Assembly: GCA_029975525.1 (NCBI GenBank)
Contig: JARKOX010000108.1
Coordinates: 1 to 55,434 of the forward strand
From: Prolixibacteraceae bacterium
GTDB lineage: Bacteria; Bacteroidota; Bacteroidia; Bacteroidales; Prolixibacteraceae
Length of the DNA: 55,434 nucleotides
Reading direction: 5' to 3'
The notes under the pieces are model-generated. The model was given only the letters and a program-made list of their open reading frames with translations. It did not search any database and was not told the DNA's origin. Both the position numbers and the translations under genes were made by a program. The stretch's first letter is position 1; every line of letters starts with the position of its first letter. Positions 1 to 8,527 of the stretch are shown here, piece by piece.

Positions 1-2
1 GA

Positions 3-164
3 AAACTGAGCCCCGAGAAGATGCAGCTACTCTTTTTTATGCCATTTAAAAATTTTTCAAAAACCGGGCTCGAACTCGAAGGTTATGGAGTGTCGCAGTC
101 CGGGGAAAAAGGGAAAAATCAACATCCGGAGAATAATCCGGAAACTCATCGTCTTGGCAAATAA
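3..164 (+). CDS. C-terminal tail of an unrecognised gene (partial at window edge)
   Basis: An open frame enters from the left edge and runs 53 codons to a TAA at 162-164, 20 bases before the Wzi-family start on the same strand. Codon choice resembles the neighbouring genes, and the short gap suggests it may be the upstream member of the same transcript. The visible residues (ending in THRLGK) are polar and charged with no motif I recognise. It could be a chance open frame, because only a tail is visible. Confidence 0.4.
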   Translation, partial: KLSPEKMQLLFFMPFKNFSKTGLELEGYGVSQSGEKGKNQHPENNPETHRLGK

Positions 165-184
165 GGCGGGTAAAAAAGGTTTAA

Positions 185-1582
185 ATGAGAATAACCGCCA
201 TTTTCTTATTGCTGGTCTGTTCCCATTTCACATTCGCCCAGAACTTCCGGACAGCAGCTGGTATACAGTCGGAAGGAGTAGCGGGAAGCGGAGATCAGCT
301 GCCTTTTTGGTTTGTTCACAACCGCTCAGGGAAATTTCGCCCGCAAGGAAACACCCAATTTTTGCAAGAAGGATATTTATTGGCCGGGCATCACTTTTCT
401 GACCGGTTTAAAGTTGAGGGAGGCGCAGATGTCGCTTGGCTGGTCTCCGACAAAGGCGCCGATTGGCAGATTGTTGAATTATTTGCAACCGCCGGCGGAA
501 AATATTTGAGGTTTCAGGGAGGGGCGTTTGCCGAGCCGGAAATCCTGGGCGGACTCTCTTCCACCAACGGCGAGTTGCTCCATTCGTTAAACAGCCGCCC
601 CTATCCGCGGGTACAGCTCTCCACCAATGGGTATATCCCGGTTCCGTTTGGGCCGCGCTGGCTCCGTTTTAAAGCGCAGTTCGACGAGGGCTGGCTGAAT
701 GATAACCGGATCGTTGAAAAACCGCATCTGCACCACAAACAGCTCATGTTCCAGATCGTGGCAAACAGCCGCACGACCATTAACGCCGGCGGAAACCACT
801 ACGTTTTTTGGGGAGGAACCTCGCTGCAATATGGCGCACTGCCTTCCGGAATTAAAAACTATTTCCGGTATATCACAGGGCGGAGTGGCAATGCCGCTTT
901 TCCGGAAACCGATCAGCAGAATGTGGCCGGAAACCAGTTGGGATCGTATCTCATTACGTTGGAGAAGAAGTTTAGCGAATTGGACCTCGAAGTGCGGATC
1001 AACCATCCGTTTGAAGATCGTTCGGGAATGGAGTTTGACAATTGGCACGACAACCTTTATACCCTTTATCTCCGGTTCAGGGGCAAAAAGCCGTTGGTGG
1101 GAGAGGTGCTGGCTGAGTACTGTTACACCAGGCACCAAAGCGGCGACCGCCATCAGTTGGATGGGCCCCGGAACGAGCGGATGCGCGGGCTCGACAACTA
1201 TTTCAACCACGGGGTTTATCAAACGGGGTTTACCTACCGGGGCTTTATCATCGGAACTCCGCTTTTTGGGCCGGTGACGCACAACGTAACCGGCATGGTT
1301 GCCGGTGTTTCCAATAACCGTATTTCGGCCTGGCATTTGGGCACCAAAGGTAACCTGAGCGAGCAAATACGCTGGAAAGGATTGGCTTCGTACAGCCAAA
1401 ATTCGGGTACTTATGCCCAACCCTTTGATCCGGTACGGAGACAGGTAGCTGGTTATGGCGAAGTGAGCTGCAGCAGCCGGAAGCTTCCGCTGGTTTTTAC
1501 CGTGTTGCTGGCGGCTGATTTCGGTACCATGGTATCACCCAACTGGGGAGCGGGGCTGCGCATGGCCTGGACTCTGCGTTGA
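185..1582 (+). CDS. Capsule assembly Wzi family outer-membrane protein
   Basis: This 465-residue protein starts with a clear signal peptide (MRITAIFLLLVCSHFTFA, cleavage before QNF). The body alternates aromatic and polar residues like a transmembrane beta-barrel and ends in an aromatic-rich last strand (MAWTLR). The early segment with LPFWFVHNRSGKFRP matches the Wzi-type start, where PFWxxxNRxG is typical. In Enterobacteria Wzi is an outer-membrane lectin that anchors capsule; Bacteroidota carry many paralogues whose exact ligand is unknown. Length fits the family. An unknown gene ends 20 bases upstream, so co-transcription is possible. Assignment is by overall pattern; the capsule role is inferred from the family name only. 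Confidence 0.75.
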   Translation: MRITAIFLLLVCSHFTFAQNFRTAAGIQSEGVAGSGDQLPFWFVHNRSGKFRPQGNTQFLQEGYLLAGHHFSDRFKVEGGADVAWLVSDKGADWQIVELFATAGGKYLRFQGGAFAEPEILGGLSSTNGELLHSLNSRPYPRVQLSTNGYIPVPFGPRWLRFKAQFDEGWLNDNRIVEKPHLHHKQLMFQIVANSRTTINAGGNHYVFWGGTSLQYGALPSGIKNYFRYITGRSGNAAFPETDQQNVAGNQLGSYLITLEKKFSELDLEVRINHPFEDRSGMEFDNWHDNLYTLYLRFRGKKPLVGEVLAEYCYTRHQSGDRHQLDGPRNERMRGLDNYFNHGVYQTGFTYRGFIIGTPLFGPVTHNVTGMVAGVSNNRISAWHLGTKGNLSEQIRWKGLASYSQNSGTYAQPFDPVRRQVAGYGEVSCSSRKLPLVFTVLLAADFGTMVSPNWGAGLRMAWTLR

Positions 1583-1705
1583 AATCAGCAGAAAATTGTT
1601 GCAGAATAAGCCGGCCGGCCAAACAGTTTTATTCCTTAGAATCAGAAAAAGAGTCAGGGACTGCTGCGCCGGAACCTGTCAGACCCACCAGCCCCTGCAC
1701 AGATG

Positions 1706-3025
1706 TTATCTCCTGTACCAGTTTATTTTTCGCGTAAAATACATGGTCAGGGCCAGGATCAGGAAAAGTCCGATACTGCCGGTCAGCAAGGCGAACGATT
1801 CGAGCTGCAGCAGAACGAAGATAAATCCGAAGAAGGTGGTTAGGATTGCCACCAGCCCCAGCGAGTGGCTGACCTTTTGAATAAACGACCGCGAATAGGC
1901 AAATACCAGCAACAACACGGCAAGCGAAGCCAGCAGATAAGCGATGTTGAATCCGGTGTGTTCGGAAATTGAGAGCAACAGCAGGTAGAAGAGCAGAATG
2001 GCTGAGCCTACCAGGGTATACTGAAACGGGTGGATCCGTTCGCCAGTAATCATCTCATTTAAAAAGAAAGCCAGGAATATCAGCAGAATAACTAAAATGC
2101 CGTATTTGGCGCTGCGGGTGTTTTTCTGGTACTGGTCGGCAACCGTGACCATCTCCACGCCATAATCCGTTCCTGAAAGGTCAAATCTTTCGTCACTCCA
2201 GCTTTGCGGATAGGTGCGGTTGAAGTGGAGAATTTTCCAGTAGGCGTTGAAACCTTCCGGAGTAATTTCATAATTGGCCGGCAGAAAATTGCCGGTAAAT
2301 CCGGGCGCTTTCCAGGTGGACCGGACCCGGGTTTCCGTAACTTTTCCGAGCGGTGCAAATTGCAGCGAGTGTGAGCCTTTCAGGTGCAACTTGCTGCTGA
2401 AATTCCCCGGAAAATCTTTTGCCGGATCCAGGGAGAGGCTGACGGTTATCCCGGTGCTCCCGATCTTTCCTTTGTCCATCCCCGGAGAGAAGGAGAAAGG
2501 TTTCCCGTTCCATAAAAAATCGTCCAGGCTGTTGATGCCGCGCAGATCGGAGAGGGCGACCGAAAGTTCGGCCTTGTCCCACAGGATTGCCTGCGGCGAA
2601 ATCTTCATCGCAGCATAGTCTGGCGCGACAAAGGTGCCGTTTAGGGCGATGTCCGATTCATAAACCACTACCTGATAGATGCTGCGGTGCCGGTCGCGCG
2701 GGAAAACCGTTGCCTCCAGGTTTAGTTTTTCGGGTAACAGATAAAGCGTGCGGATGGTCTCCAGCGGTTCACCCTTTTCATTGACCGAAAAATCTTTGTA
2801 CGGAACGGTCAGCACCGGACCGCGGAGGTGCTGTTCGAGAGACCATTTTTGCATCACTTCCATTTTTACAGCCTCGGCAGTTGTGTTGCGTTCATCAATC
2901 AGCGAGGTGATCATCAGTTTCGGAATGAGCAGCAGGATAGCCACCACGCCGATGGTTACCATTTTGAGCGTCAGCCGCCAATTGAACAGATTTGCTTTTT
3001 CTTTCAGACTTTCAAGTGTTTCCAT
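1706..3025 (-). CDS. creD: CreD family inner-membrane protein
   Basis: The protein has 439 residues, close to the usual CreD length of about 450. It has one membrane segment near residues 20-38 (VTIGVVAILLLIPKLMITS), a long periplasmic domain, and a cluster of four to five membrane helices from about residue 305 to 430 (starting YGILVILLIFLAFFLNEM). The N-terminal LIxxLIDERxxxxxxA pattern and the GERIHPFQYTLVG segment after the first C-terminal helix are hallmarks of PF06123. In Enterobacteria creD belongs to the CreBC regulon and affects envelope integrity. Here it sits downstream of a winged-helix regulator, separated by 54 bases that contain a 17-bp palindrome. Regulation by that neighbour is inferred. 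Confidence 0.9.
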   Translation of the reverse strand: METLESLKEKANLFNWRLTLKMVTIGVVAILLLIPKLMITSLIDERNTTAEAVKMEVMQKWSLEQHLRGPVLTVPYKDFSVNEKGEPLETIRTLYLLPEKLNLEATVFPRDRHRSIYQVVVYESDIALNGTFVAPDYAAMKISPQAILWDKAELSVALSDLRGINSLDDFLWNGKPFSFSPGMDKGKIGSTGITVSLSLDPAKDFPGNFSSKLHLKGSHSLQFAPLGKVTETRVRSTWKAPGFTGNFLPANYEITPEGFNAYWKILHFNRTYPQSWSDERFDLSGTDYGVEMVTVADQYQKNTRSAKYGILVILLIFLAFFLNEMITGERIHPFQYTLVGSAILLFYLLLLSISEHTGFNIAYLLASLAVLLLVFAYSRSFIQKVSHSLGLVAILTTFFGFIFVLLQLESFALLTGSIGLFLILALTMYFTRKINWYRR

Positions 3026-3047
3026 AGATGTTTGATTTATTCAAAGA

Positions 3048-3064
3048 ACTTTGTTTTTCAAAGT
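3048..3064. promoter_or_regulatory. 17-bp palindromic operator candidate upstream of creD
   Basis: ACTTTGTTTTTCAAAGT is a perfect 6-bp inverted repeat around five T residues. It lies between the regulator stop and the creD start, 22 bases before the creD ATG. The identical 17-mer on the other strand occurs at 4024-4040 in front of the first gene of the set. On the minus strand both copies are preceded by TTT, giving TTTACTTTG, one mismatch from the Bacteroidota -7 box TAnnTTTG. A further CTTTG half-site follows this copy. The obvious ligand is the winged-helix protein encoded alongside. Confidence 0.6.
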
Positions 3065-3079
3065 AAATGGGTAAAAAAA

Positions 3080-3382
3080 TTAACTCTCCTGTTGTTTGAT
3101 AATCTCTTCCAGCGCCTTTAAGTGCTGGCTGAAAGCGGCATTTCCCTCGGGCGTGATTTCATAAACGGTGGTCGGCTTGCGGCCGGAAAAGCTTTTGTGA
3201 ACACGCAGGTATCCGGCAGCTTCCAGGATTTTGAGGTGGCTCGCAAGGTTTCCGTCGGTCAGTTCAAGCATCTCCTTGAGATGGTTGAATGACACCGTGC
3301 GATTAACCGCCAGAACGGACATAATCCCGAGCCGGATTTTGTTATCGAACGCCTTGTTTAATTGTAGCAGTAAATTTTTCAC
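3080..3382 (-). CDS. Winged-helix transcriptional regulator (ArsR/MarR-like)
   Basis: This is a 100-residue winged-helix protein. The recognition-helix stretch (LTDGNLASHLKILEAAGYL, about residues 41-59) and the wing (GRKPTTVYEITPEG) are typical of small PadR/ArsR-like regulators in the HTH_34-like group common in Bacteroidota. No metal-binding cysteines or sensor domain are visible. The start is GTG at 3382, overlapping the stop of the upstream membrane-protein gene by four bases (GTGA), which implies translational coupling; the next internal Met would remove helix 1. It is the likely DNA-binding partner of the two identical palindromes at 3048 and 4024, making the locus autoregulated. The signal it senses is unknown. 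Confidence 0.85.
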   Translation of the reverse strand: MKNLLLQLNKAFDNKIRLGIMSVLAVNRTVSFNHLKEMLELTDGNLASHLKILEAAGYLRVHKSFSGRKPTTVYEITPEGNAAFSQHLKALEEIIKQQES

Positions 3383-4011
3383 GCCGGAATGCCTTTCTTT
3401 TTTTCATAACGCAGGTACATTACGGTTCCGTAGATGATGTGGACCAGCCCAAATCCTGCGGCCCAGAAGAGCAGGCCGTAACCGGGAAGAATTGTGGCAC
3501 CGAGCCCCAGTCCGATTTGGATCAGGCCCATGTAGAAAATTTCGGGATGGGTAAATTTTGCAGCATTTACCAGTGAGATCCCATAAAAGATCAGAAACAA
3601 GGGAGCGATCACTTCATAAACTCCCCGCCACGAGAGGATTGTAATGAACAAACCGCCGGTTGCCAGCGGAATCAGCAGGTTGATCAGCAGTTGTTTGGAT
3701 CCGGGGCCCCAAACTTGTTGGTTGAGTTTTTGGGCTCTTCTTATGGTCAGAAAGAGGGTGGTCGCCAGGGAAAGGAACAGGACCGTGCCGGCAATTCCAG
3801 CGAGGGTGAGGGCAATTTCATCAATCATAACCTGCCGGTATGGCGACGGAGGTGGCAGGTAGATTAAACGGTACGCCACCCAGGCGCCTGCCAGGGCGTA
3901 GACTCCCATCAAAATTCCCGATAATCCGCTGAGGGAAAGAAACCTGCTCGACTTCTCCATCATGGAGCGAATCGCACGTAAATCGTCGATGTATTCCGGA
4001 TTGTTGTTCAT
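3379..4011 (-). CDS. Five-helix membrane protein of unknown function, first gene of the creD locus
   Basis: I chose ATG 4011 (MNNNPEYIDDLRAIRSMM), giving about 210 residues. The longer frame from 4068 would run through the operator. The N-terminus is a short charged cytoplasmic segment, followed by membrane helices near residues 23-48 (LSGILMGVYALAGAWVAY), 65-90, 105-125, 135-150 and 160-195, and it ends in a basic tail (RYEKKKGIP). No enzymatic motif is visible. The gene is coupled to the regulator through a four-base overlap and its promoter carries the same palindrome as creD, so it is probably a co-regulated envelope component. It could be a sensor or stress-adaptation partner of CreD, but that is inference from context. 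Confidence 0.8.
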   Translation of the reverse strand: MNNNPEYIDDLRAIRSMMEKSSRFLSLSGLSGILMGVYALAGAWVAYRLIYLPPPSPYRQVMIDEIALTLAGIAGTVLFLSLATTLFLTIRRAQKLNQQVWGPGSKQLLINLLIPLATGGLFITILSWRGVYEVIAPLFLIFYGISLVNAAKFTHPEIFYMGLIQIGLGLGATILPGYGLLFWAAGFGLVHIIYGTVMYLRYEKKKGIPA

Positions 4012-4023
4012 GTTTTTAAAAGT

Positions 4024-4040
4024 ACTTTGAAAAACAAAGT
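4024..4040. promoter_or_regulatory. Second copy of the 17-bp palindrome, upstream of the membrane protein-regulator pair
   Basis: On the plus strand it reads ACTTTGAAAAACAAAGT, exactly the reverse complement of the copy at 3048-3064. It ends 12 bases before the chosen start at 4011. An isolated ACTTTG half-site also occurs at 4095-4100. Placement over the presumed -7 region argues for repression. Confidence 0.6.
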
Positions 4041-4231
4041 AAAGAATAAAATTTTTAAAATGGTACATCCTCCGTGATTTTTTTCTGAAAAACTACTTTG
4101 TCAGCCCAAAACTTTTTTTGATGTAAATCAGCTGCCAGAAAGTGGCTTATTTGATGCAGGAACTGTTAACTTCGGCAACAAGCTGTGCGATTTTTTTTGA
4201 CGCCAGAAGTCGAAATCTAACTTGTGAAAAA

Positions 4232-5707
4232 ATGAAATTCAAAACTTTTACCCGATTCAGTACCGGTCTTGTCCTCGGTGTTTCAACCGGATTGGTTTCC
4301 AGCGGGGCAGAAGGGCAGCCCAAACCCAATGTGGTGTGGCTGATCGCCGAAGATCTAAGTCCCGACATCGCCTGTTATGGCAATCCTTTGGTGAAAACTC
4401 CGAATATCGACCGGCTGGCTGCCGAAGGAGTACGGTTTACCCAGGCGTTTGCGTCGTGCCCGGTTTGTTCGCCCACCCGTTCAGCTTTCAACACCGGCAT
4501 GTATCAAACATCGGTCGGTGCGCACAATCACCGGACAACCGGCCGGCAGCCGCTTCCCGACGGGATATTGCTGGTTTCGGAACATTTTCGCAACGCCGGT
4601 TATTTTGTTTGTAACGGAAGCGGCAACCCCGGCTCGAAACCCGGAAAAACCGATTTCAATTATGCGGTTGACCACCCGTTTGACGGAACCGACTGGAGTC
4701 AGCGAAAAGCAGGACAGCCGTTTTTTGCACAGGTTCAGTTTCGCTGGACACACCGCGACTTTAAAAAGGATACCGAAAACCCTGTCGACTGGCGTCTGGT
4801 TGAACTTCCGCCATATTATGCCGATCATCCGGTCATCCGCAAAGATTGGGCGCTCTATCTGGAGACTGTCCAGGCGCTCGACCGCGAAGTGGGGGCGGTG
4901 ATGAAACGGCTCGAAACCGAAGGAATACTGGATAACACAATTGTCATTTTTTTCGGCGATCATGGCCGCCCGCACATCCGCGATAAGCAGTTTTTATACG
5001 ATGGAGGAATCCATGTTCCGATGATCGTCAGGTTCCCCGGGAAAAAACAGGCAGGCACAGTTTCCGAAGCACTTTTTAGCCTGATCGACCTGGCACCTTC
5101 TTCGTTAGCGCTGGCGGGTTTGCCGATTCCTGGGAATATGGAGGGGCTGCCGCTGCTGGCCGATAAAAAAGTCAGACGGGACTTTATTGTGGCAGCGCGC
5201 GACCGTTGCGACGAAACCGTTGACCGGATTCGTTGCATTCGCGACCGGCAGTTTAAGTATATCCGCAATTTTTATCCGGAACGGCCCTACACGCAGTTTA
5301 ATTCATACAAAGAGCGCACCTATCCGGCATTGCCGGTGATGAGAAAATTACACCAGGAGGGAAAACTGACTCCGGTGCAATCCCTCTTTTTTGCCCGGCA
5401 GCGGCCCGAAGAAGAGTTGTACGAGCTGTCAGCCGATCCGTTCGAAGTCAACAACCTGGCTGCGGATCCGCAGTATGCCGGCACCGTTTTAAAATACCGT
5501 CAGCTGCTGGAAGAATGGATGGAAGCTACCGGTGACCGGGGGAGCGAGCCCGAACCGGATGAGCTTTTGCAGGAGATGCAGCAGCAGGCACACGAGCAAT
5601 GGAAAACCCGCATGAAGGCGCGAGGGTTGCCTGAAAACTGTTCGCCCGACCAATTGATCGGCTGGTGGGAACAGACGCTGGATAATTGGGAAACCACTAA
5701 AAAGTGA
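4232..5707 (+). CDS. Secreted S1-type sulfatase
   Basis: The start is ATG 4232 (MKFKTFTRF), because it opens a signal peptide; the frame extends upstream to 4142 but that part is not signal-like. The mature enzyme begins with NVVWLIAEDLSPD, which carries a calcium-binding aspartate of the sulfatase fold. CSPTR (Cys79) is the C-x-P-x-R formylglycine motif, the site of post-translational conversion to the catalytic residue. Further metal ligands sit in FFGDHGRP near residue 242. The length (491 residues) is normal for the alkaline-phosphatase-like sulfatases that remove sulfate esters from host or algal glycans. The neighbouring GH3 gene on the same strand suggests joint action on a sulfated polysaccharide. 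An anaerobic maturase gene is not in the window. Substrate is not readable. Confidence 0.92.
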   Translation: MKFKTFTRFSTGLVLGVSTGLVSSGAEGQPKPNVVWLIAEDLSPDIACYGNPLVKTPNIDRLAAEGVRFTQAFASCPVCSPTRSAFNTGMYQTSVGAHNHRTTGRQPLPDGILLVSEHFRNAGYFVCNGSGNPGSKPGKTDFNYAVDHPFDGTDWSQRKAGQPFFAQVQFRWTHRDFKKDTENPVDWRLVELPPYYADHPVIRKDWALYLETVQALDREVGAVMKRLETEGILDNTIVIFFGDHGRPHIRDKQFLYDGGIHVPMIVRFPGKKQAGTVSEALFSLIDLAPSSLALAGLPIPGNMEGLPLLADKKVRRDFIVAARDRCDETVDRIRCIRDRQFKYIRNFYPERPYTQFNSYKERTYPALPVMRKLHQEGKLTPVQSLFFARQRPEEELYELSADPFEVNNLAADPQYAGTVLKYRQLLEEWMEATGDRGSEPEPDELLQEMQQQAHEQWKTRMKARGLPENCSPDQLIGWWEQTLDNWETTKK

Positions 5708-5801
5708 AGTTTTTGCCGGAGTTGAAAAATCCGGGCAGGAGGTGCCGGGCAATTGTTTCTTTTCTATTTTTACGAGAACAAACCAGAACAGAACAGATGT
5801 T

Positions 5802-8453
5802 ATGAAAGGAACTAAAATTTGCTTATTGCTGACCGTTGTCCTGGGGCTTTGTTGGCCGGGGACTGCCCAGAACAAGCTCCGCTTTATTTACCAGGACACC
5901 AACCTGCCACTCGAAGAGCGGGTAGACTGGCTGGTATCGGAAATGACGCTGGAAGAGAAGATCGACCAGATGGTGTACACGGCTCCGGCCATCGAACGGC
6001 TGGGAATTTCGGCACACAACTGGTGGAATGAGGCCCTGCACGGGGTGGCCCGGGCCGGATATGCAACAGTCTTTCCGCAGTCGATCACCATTGCCGGATC
6101 GTGGGATAAAGACCTGATGCTGCGGGTGGCGACAGTTATTTCGGATGAGGCGCGTGCCAAACATCACGAGTGGGTGCGCCGGGGAAAACGCGGCATTTAC
6201 CAGGGACTGACCTTTTGGTCGCCCAATATCAATATCTTCCGTGATCCGCGCTGGGGCCGCGGACACGAAACTTACGGCGAAGATCCCTACCTGACCGGGC
6301 AGATGGGATTGCAGTTTGTGAAAGGGTTGCAGGGCGACGATCCCAACTACCTGAAGGTGGTTGCAACAGCCAAACACTATGCCGTACACTCCGGCCCCGA
6401 GCCGCTTCGTCACGAGTTTAATGCACAGGTGAGCGACCGCGACCTGTATGAGACCTACCTGCCGGCATTCCGCACCCTGGTGGTGGATGGCGGGGCCTGG
6501 TCGGTGATGGGCGCTTACAACCAGTTTCGTGATTATCCCTGCTGTGCCAACCCGTTTTTGTATAAGATTTTGCGAGAAGACTGGGGATTTCAGGGGTACA
6601 TCGTGTCGGACTGCTGGGCGATCAGCGACTTTTTTAAATTTCAGGGATTCTCGAAAGACGCCCCGGAAGCGGCTGCGGTTGCTGTAAAGGCCGGAACCGA
6701 CCTCAACTGCGGAAATACTTATCCGCACCTGCGCGAGGCAATCAAACGGGGAATTATTTCTGAAGCCGATATTGATGTGGCGGTAAAGCGGCTTTTTACG
6801 GCCCGCTTCAAGCTGGGGGTATTCGACCCGGAGGAGAAAGTTCCTTATGCTCAAATTCCGTTCAGCGTAAATACTTCCGACCGTCACTCAACCCTGGCCC
6901 GCGAAGCCGCACAGAAAAGTATCGTGTTGCTTAAGAATGAAAATAACCTGCTGCCGCTCTCCAAAAAAGTTCAGACAGTTGCCGTAATCGGCCCCAATGC
7001 CGACAACTGGGAGGCGTTGCTGGGCAACTATAACGGGATACCTAAACATCCGGTAACAATTCTGGAAGGTTTAAAAAATAAGCTGGAACCGAAAACCAGC
7101 GTCCTGTTTGCCGAAGGTTGTCACCTGGCCGACGGGGTCCACAATCTTACGCCGATCCCTTCCTGTTATCTGCAAACCGAAACCGGTCAGCAGGGAATTA
7201 AAGGGGAGTATTTTGCCAATGCCAATTGGGAAGGTTCTCCGGCTTTTACCCGGATCGACGATCAAATCGATTTTTACTGGGAATCGGGTTCACCCTCGCC
7301 TGAACTGCCCGACGACGATTTCAGCATCCGCTGGACCGGCTATCTGGTGCCTCCGGTTTCCGGAACCTATCACCTGGGCTGTTGGGGAATGCCGACCTTA
7401 AATGTGTGGCTGGAAGGTGAGAAAATTCTTAAGCATAATAGCGAACACCACGCCTTTCATCATGAAAAAGCGGTCGAACTGGAAGCCGGTAAGAAGTATA
7501 AAATTGTGTACGAATACAGTAACTGGTACGGCGACGGCGATGCCCGGCTGTTGTGGGTCATGCCCAATCCGCAGATGCTTGACGAAGCGCTGGCTGTTGC
7601 CCGGAAAGCCGATGTGGTGGTGCTCGCGCTGGGACTGTCGCAGCGACTCGAAGGTGAAGAGATGCCCATCAAAGTGGATGGCTTTTCTGGCGGCGACCGC
7701 ACGCACCTGAACCTGCCCAAAACCCAGGAAGAGCTGATGAAAGCCGTTAAAGCGCTGGGTAAACCTACGGTGCTGGTGCTGCTCAATGGAAGTGCACTTT
7801 CGGTAAACTGGGCCAGCGACAACGTGGATGCAATTTTATCTGCCGGATATCCGGGGCAGGAGGGGGGCAATGCCGTTGCCGATGTAATCCTGGGCGACTA
7901 CAATCCCGGCGGTCGGTTGCCGGTAACCTACTACCAGTCGGTTGACCAGCTGCCACCATTTGAGGATTATGATATGCAAAACCGCACTTACCGCTATTTT
8001 AAAGGAGAGCCTCTCTATCCTTTCGGATTTGGATTGAGCTACACCACCTTTGCTTACAGCAGACTTCAGCTCCCTGAAAAAATTGAAGCCGGCAAGCCGC
8101 TTACCCTTTCGGTACAGGTAACCAACACCGGACAACTGGCCGGAGATGAAGTGGTGCAGCTTTACCTTACCGATGAAAAGGCCTCTACCCCGCGTCCGAT
8201 CCGTCAGCTGGAAGGTTTTCAACGGGTTACGCTAAAACCCGGAGAGTCGAAAGTGGTTGAGTTTACGTTAGAGCCCCGTCAGCTTTCTGTCATCAACAGC
8301 AAGGATAACCGGGTGATCGAACCGGGCTGGTTTACCGTTGCCGTCGGTGGGAAACAGCCTGGATTTACCGGAAAAGCCGATGCGCCAACTACCCAGGTGG
8401 TTACCGGGCGCTTCCGGGTAACGGGCAGGGAATTTACGTTTCCAACGAAGTAA
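5802..8453 (+). CDS. GH3 family beta-glycosidase with inserted PA14 domain
   Basis: From ATG 5802 (MKGTKICLLLTVV, signal peptide ending GTAQ) the protein has 883 residues. The GH3 N-terminal barrel carries TFWSPNINIFRDPRWGRG and KHYAVHSGPE, and the nucleophile is Asp270 in GYIVSDCWAI. The C-terminal GH3 domain is interrupted around residues 460-600 by a PA14-like module (starting GIKGEYFANANWEG, then VPPVSGTYHLG). A fibronectin-III-like domain follows (TNTGQLAGDEVVQLYL). This architecture is typical of beta-glucosidases/beta-xylosidases that act on exposed chain ends; the xylosidase versus glucosidase choice cannot be settled from sequence alone. It follows the sulfatase by 94 bases and ends in a strong terminator, so the two may form one unit. 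Confidence 0.93.
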   Translation: MKGTKICLLLTVVLGLCWPGTAQNKLRFIYQDTNLPLEERVDWLVSEMTLEEKIDQMVYTAPAIERLGISAHNWWNEALHGVARAGYATVFPQSITIAGSWDKDLMLRVATVISDEARAKHHEWVRRGKRGIYQGLTFWSPNINIFRDPRWGRGHETYGEDPYLTGQMGLQFVKGLQGDDPNYLKVVATAKHYAVHSGPEPLRHEFNAQVSDRDLYETYLPAFRTLVVDGGAWSVMGAYNQFRDYPCCANPFLYKILREDWGFQGYIVSDCWAISDFFKFQGFSKDAPEAAAVAVKAGTDLNCGNTYPHLREAIKRGIISEADIDVAVKRLFTARFKLGVFDPEEKVPYAQIPFSVNTSDRHSTLAREAAQKSIVLLKNENNLLPLSKKVQTVAVIGPNADNWEALLGNYNGIPKHPVTILEGLKNKLEPKTSVLFAEGCHLADGVHNLTPIPSCYLQTETGQQGIKGEYFANANWEGSPAFTRIDDQIDFYWESGSPSPELPDDDFSIRWTGYLVPPVSGTYHLGCWGMPTLNVWLEGEKILKHNSEHHAFHHEKAVELEAGKKYKIVYEYSNWYGDGDARLLWVMPNPQMLDEALAVARKADVVVLALGLSQRLEGEEMPIKVDGFSGGDRTHLNLPKTQEELMKAVKALGKPTVLVLLNGSALSVNWASDNVDAILSAGYPGQEGGNAVADVILGDYNPGGRLPVTYYQSVDQLPPFEDYDMQNRTYRYFKGEPLYPFGFGLSYTTFAYSRLQLPEKIEAGKPLTLSVQVTNTGQLAGDEVVQLYLTDEKASTPRPIRQLEGFQRVTLKPGESKVVEFTLEPRQLSVINSKDNRVIEPGWFTVAVGGKQPGFTGKADAPTTQVVTGRFRVTGREFTFPTK

Positions 8454-8470
8454 CCTGGAAAGAGCTATCT

Positions 8471-8512
8471 AATCAAAACGGGCCGCCTGGAGACAGACAG
8501 CCCGTTTTGATT
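8471..8512. terminator. Bidirectional terminator between GH3 and subtilase genes
   Basis: A perfect 13-bp stem (AATCAAAACGGGC pairing with its complement at 8500-8512) encloses a 16-base loop and is followed by T residues. The A/T-rich stem base lets it serve both converging genes. Confidence 0.9.
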
Positions 8513-8527
8513 TTAAGAACGTTTGCT

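Noticed and set aside
55..85. TTCGAG-containing stretch resembling a tRNA T-arm near the left edge
   Set aside because: Flanking bases do not form a T stem or an acceptor stem.
587..1420. Long open frame antisense to the Wzi-family gene
   Set aside because: It mirrors the coding frame, has no start signal or domain, and the sense product is clearly folded.
5823..6887. 354-codon frame antisense to the GH3 gene
   Set aside because: GH3 catalytic motifs lie on the other strand throughout; the antisense product has no recognisable pattern.
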